From assembly GCA_947096075.1 (NCBI GenBank), contig CAMUQE010000108.1, forward strand, positions 1 through 6,354: a stretch of 6,354 nucleotides of DNA. The letters are read 5' to 3'. Shown in pieces: positions 6,027 through 6,354 of the stretch (its first letter is position 1; each line of letters begins with the position of its first letter). Under the pieces are notes generated by a model. That model was given only the letters and a program-made list of their open reading frames with translations, was not told the origin of the DNA and did not search any database. The stretch is from Veillonella parvula. GTDB lineage: Bacteria; Bacillota; Negativicutes; Veillonellales; Veillonellaceae. The position numbers and the translations under genes were made by a program.

Positions 6027-6354
6027 ATGCGAATTCAAGGGATTTCTGGATCTCGTGGCGTTGCAGTAGGCAATGTATATAGATATATTCAAGAGGAAAT
6101 TGTCATTCCTGATTACACCGTGGCAGAGGATAAGGTAGAAGAGGAAATTGGCAAGTTCGCAACGGCTATGGCATCTACCTTAAAACAATTGGACACTATT
6201 CGTCAAAGAGCATTGGATGAAATGGGGCCGGAAGAGGCGGCTATTTTTGAGGCACACATGCAAATCGCTCAAGACCCATCCTTGTCTGACGGAATCAAAT
6301 CCCTTGTTGAGTCTAGCCGCATGAATGTTGTAGCGGCCACGTCTCAAACAATTG
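6027..6354 (+). CDS. ptsI: PTS enzyme I, phosphoenolpyruvate-protein phosphotransferase (5' part)
   Basis: The first 109 codons of enzyme I, which takes phosphate from PEP and passes it to HPr at the head of every PTS sugar pathway in the cytoplasm. The N-terminus IQGISGSRGVAVGNVYRY matches the family start (I-x-GI-x-x-S-x-G-x-A-x-G), and EEAAIFEAHMQIAQDP (residues 72-87) is the conserved helical segment of the HPr-binding domain. The phosphorylated His (near 189 in E. coli) and the PEP-binding barrel lie beyond the right edge; the full protein is normally about 570 residues. The ATG at 6027 has an AGAGGA ribosome binding site (6015-6020) with 6 nt spacing. The gene usually found just upstream, ptsH for HPr, is absent; dapF diverges instead. 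Variants such as the nitrogen PTS enzyme I carry an extra N-terminal GAF domain that is not present here. Confidence 0.93.
   Translation, partial: MRIQGISGSRGVAVGNVYRYIQEEIVIPDYTVAEDKVEEEIGKFATAMASTLKQLDTIRQRALDEMGPEEAAIFEAHMQIAQDPSLSDGIKSLVESSRMNVVAATSQTI

Overview
The window looks like ordinary chromosome from a low-GC, AT-rich bacterium of the Firmicutes type. My best guess is a Veillonella-like member of the Negativicutes. This rests on overall protein character and base composition, not on a marker gene, so it is an inference. No insertion sequence, prophage, CRISPR array, tRNA or rRNA was seen.

Layout. Positions 1-150 hold the 5' end of a minus-strand gene for a secreted protein: a signal peptide followed by a Ser/Thr-rich start. 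Positions 151-634 are an AT-rich intergenic region with three structures: a 92-bp imperfect palindrome (326-417), a short perfect dyad (428-442), and a strikingly phased degenerate 7-bp tandem repeat (461-614). From 5838 down to 635 four genes are packed on the minus strand, in transcription order dapF (diaminopimelate epimerase), an NhaC-family Na+/H+ antiporter, fruK (1-phosphofructokinase) and fruA (fructose PTS enzyme IIABC). The gaps between them are 1, 28 and 33 bp, so one transcript is likely. A divergent control region (5839-6026) separates dapF from the 5' end of ptsI (PTS enzyme I), which runs off the right edge on the plus strand.

How the genes work together. Enzyme I takes phosphate from PEP and passes it to HPr, which is not in this window. 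HPr passes it to the EIIA domain of FruA, then to EIIB, and so to fructose entering through EIIC. FruK then converts fructose 1-phosphate to fructose 1,6-bisphosphate. The general PTS enzyme and the sugar-specific pair therefore sit in one divergent locus, with a cell-wall/lysine biosynthesis gene and an ion antiporter placed between them. No fructose regulator gene (FruR/DeoR type) is visible.

The least ordinary signals are non-coding: the heptad-phased array downstream of fruA, and a dapF leader with three copies of a 7-nt segment placed so that two mutually exclusive hairpins are possible, one of which would cover the dapF ribosome binding site. No clearly new multi-gene system was found.
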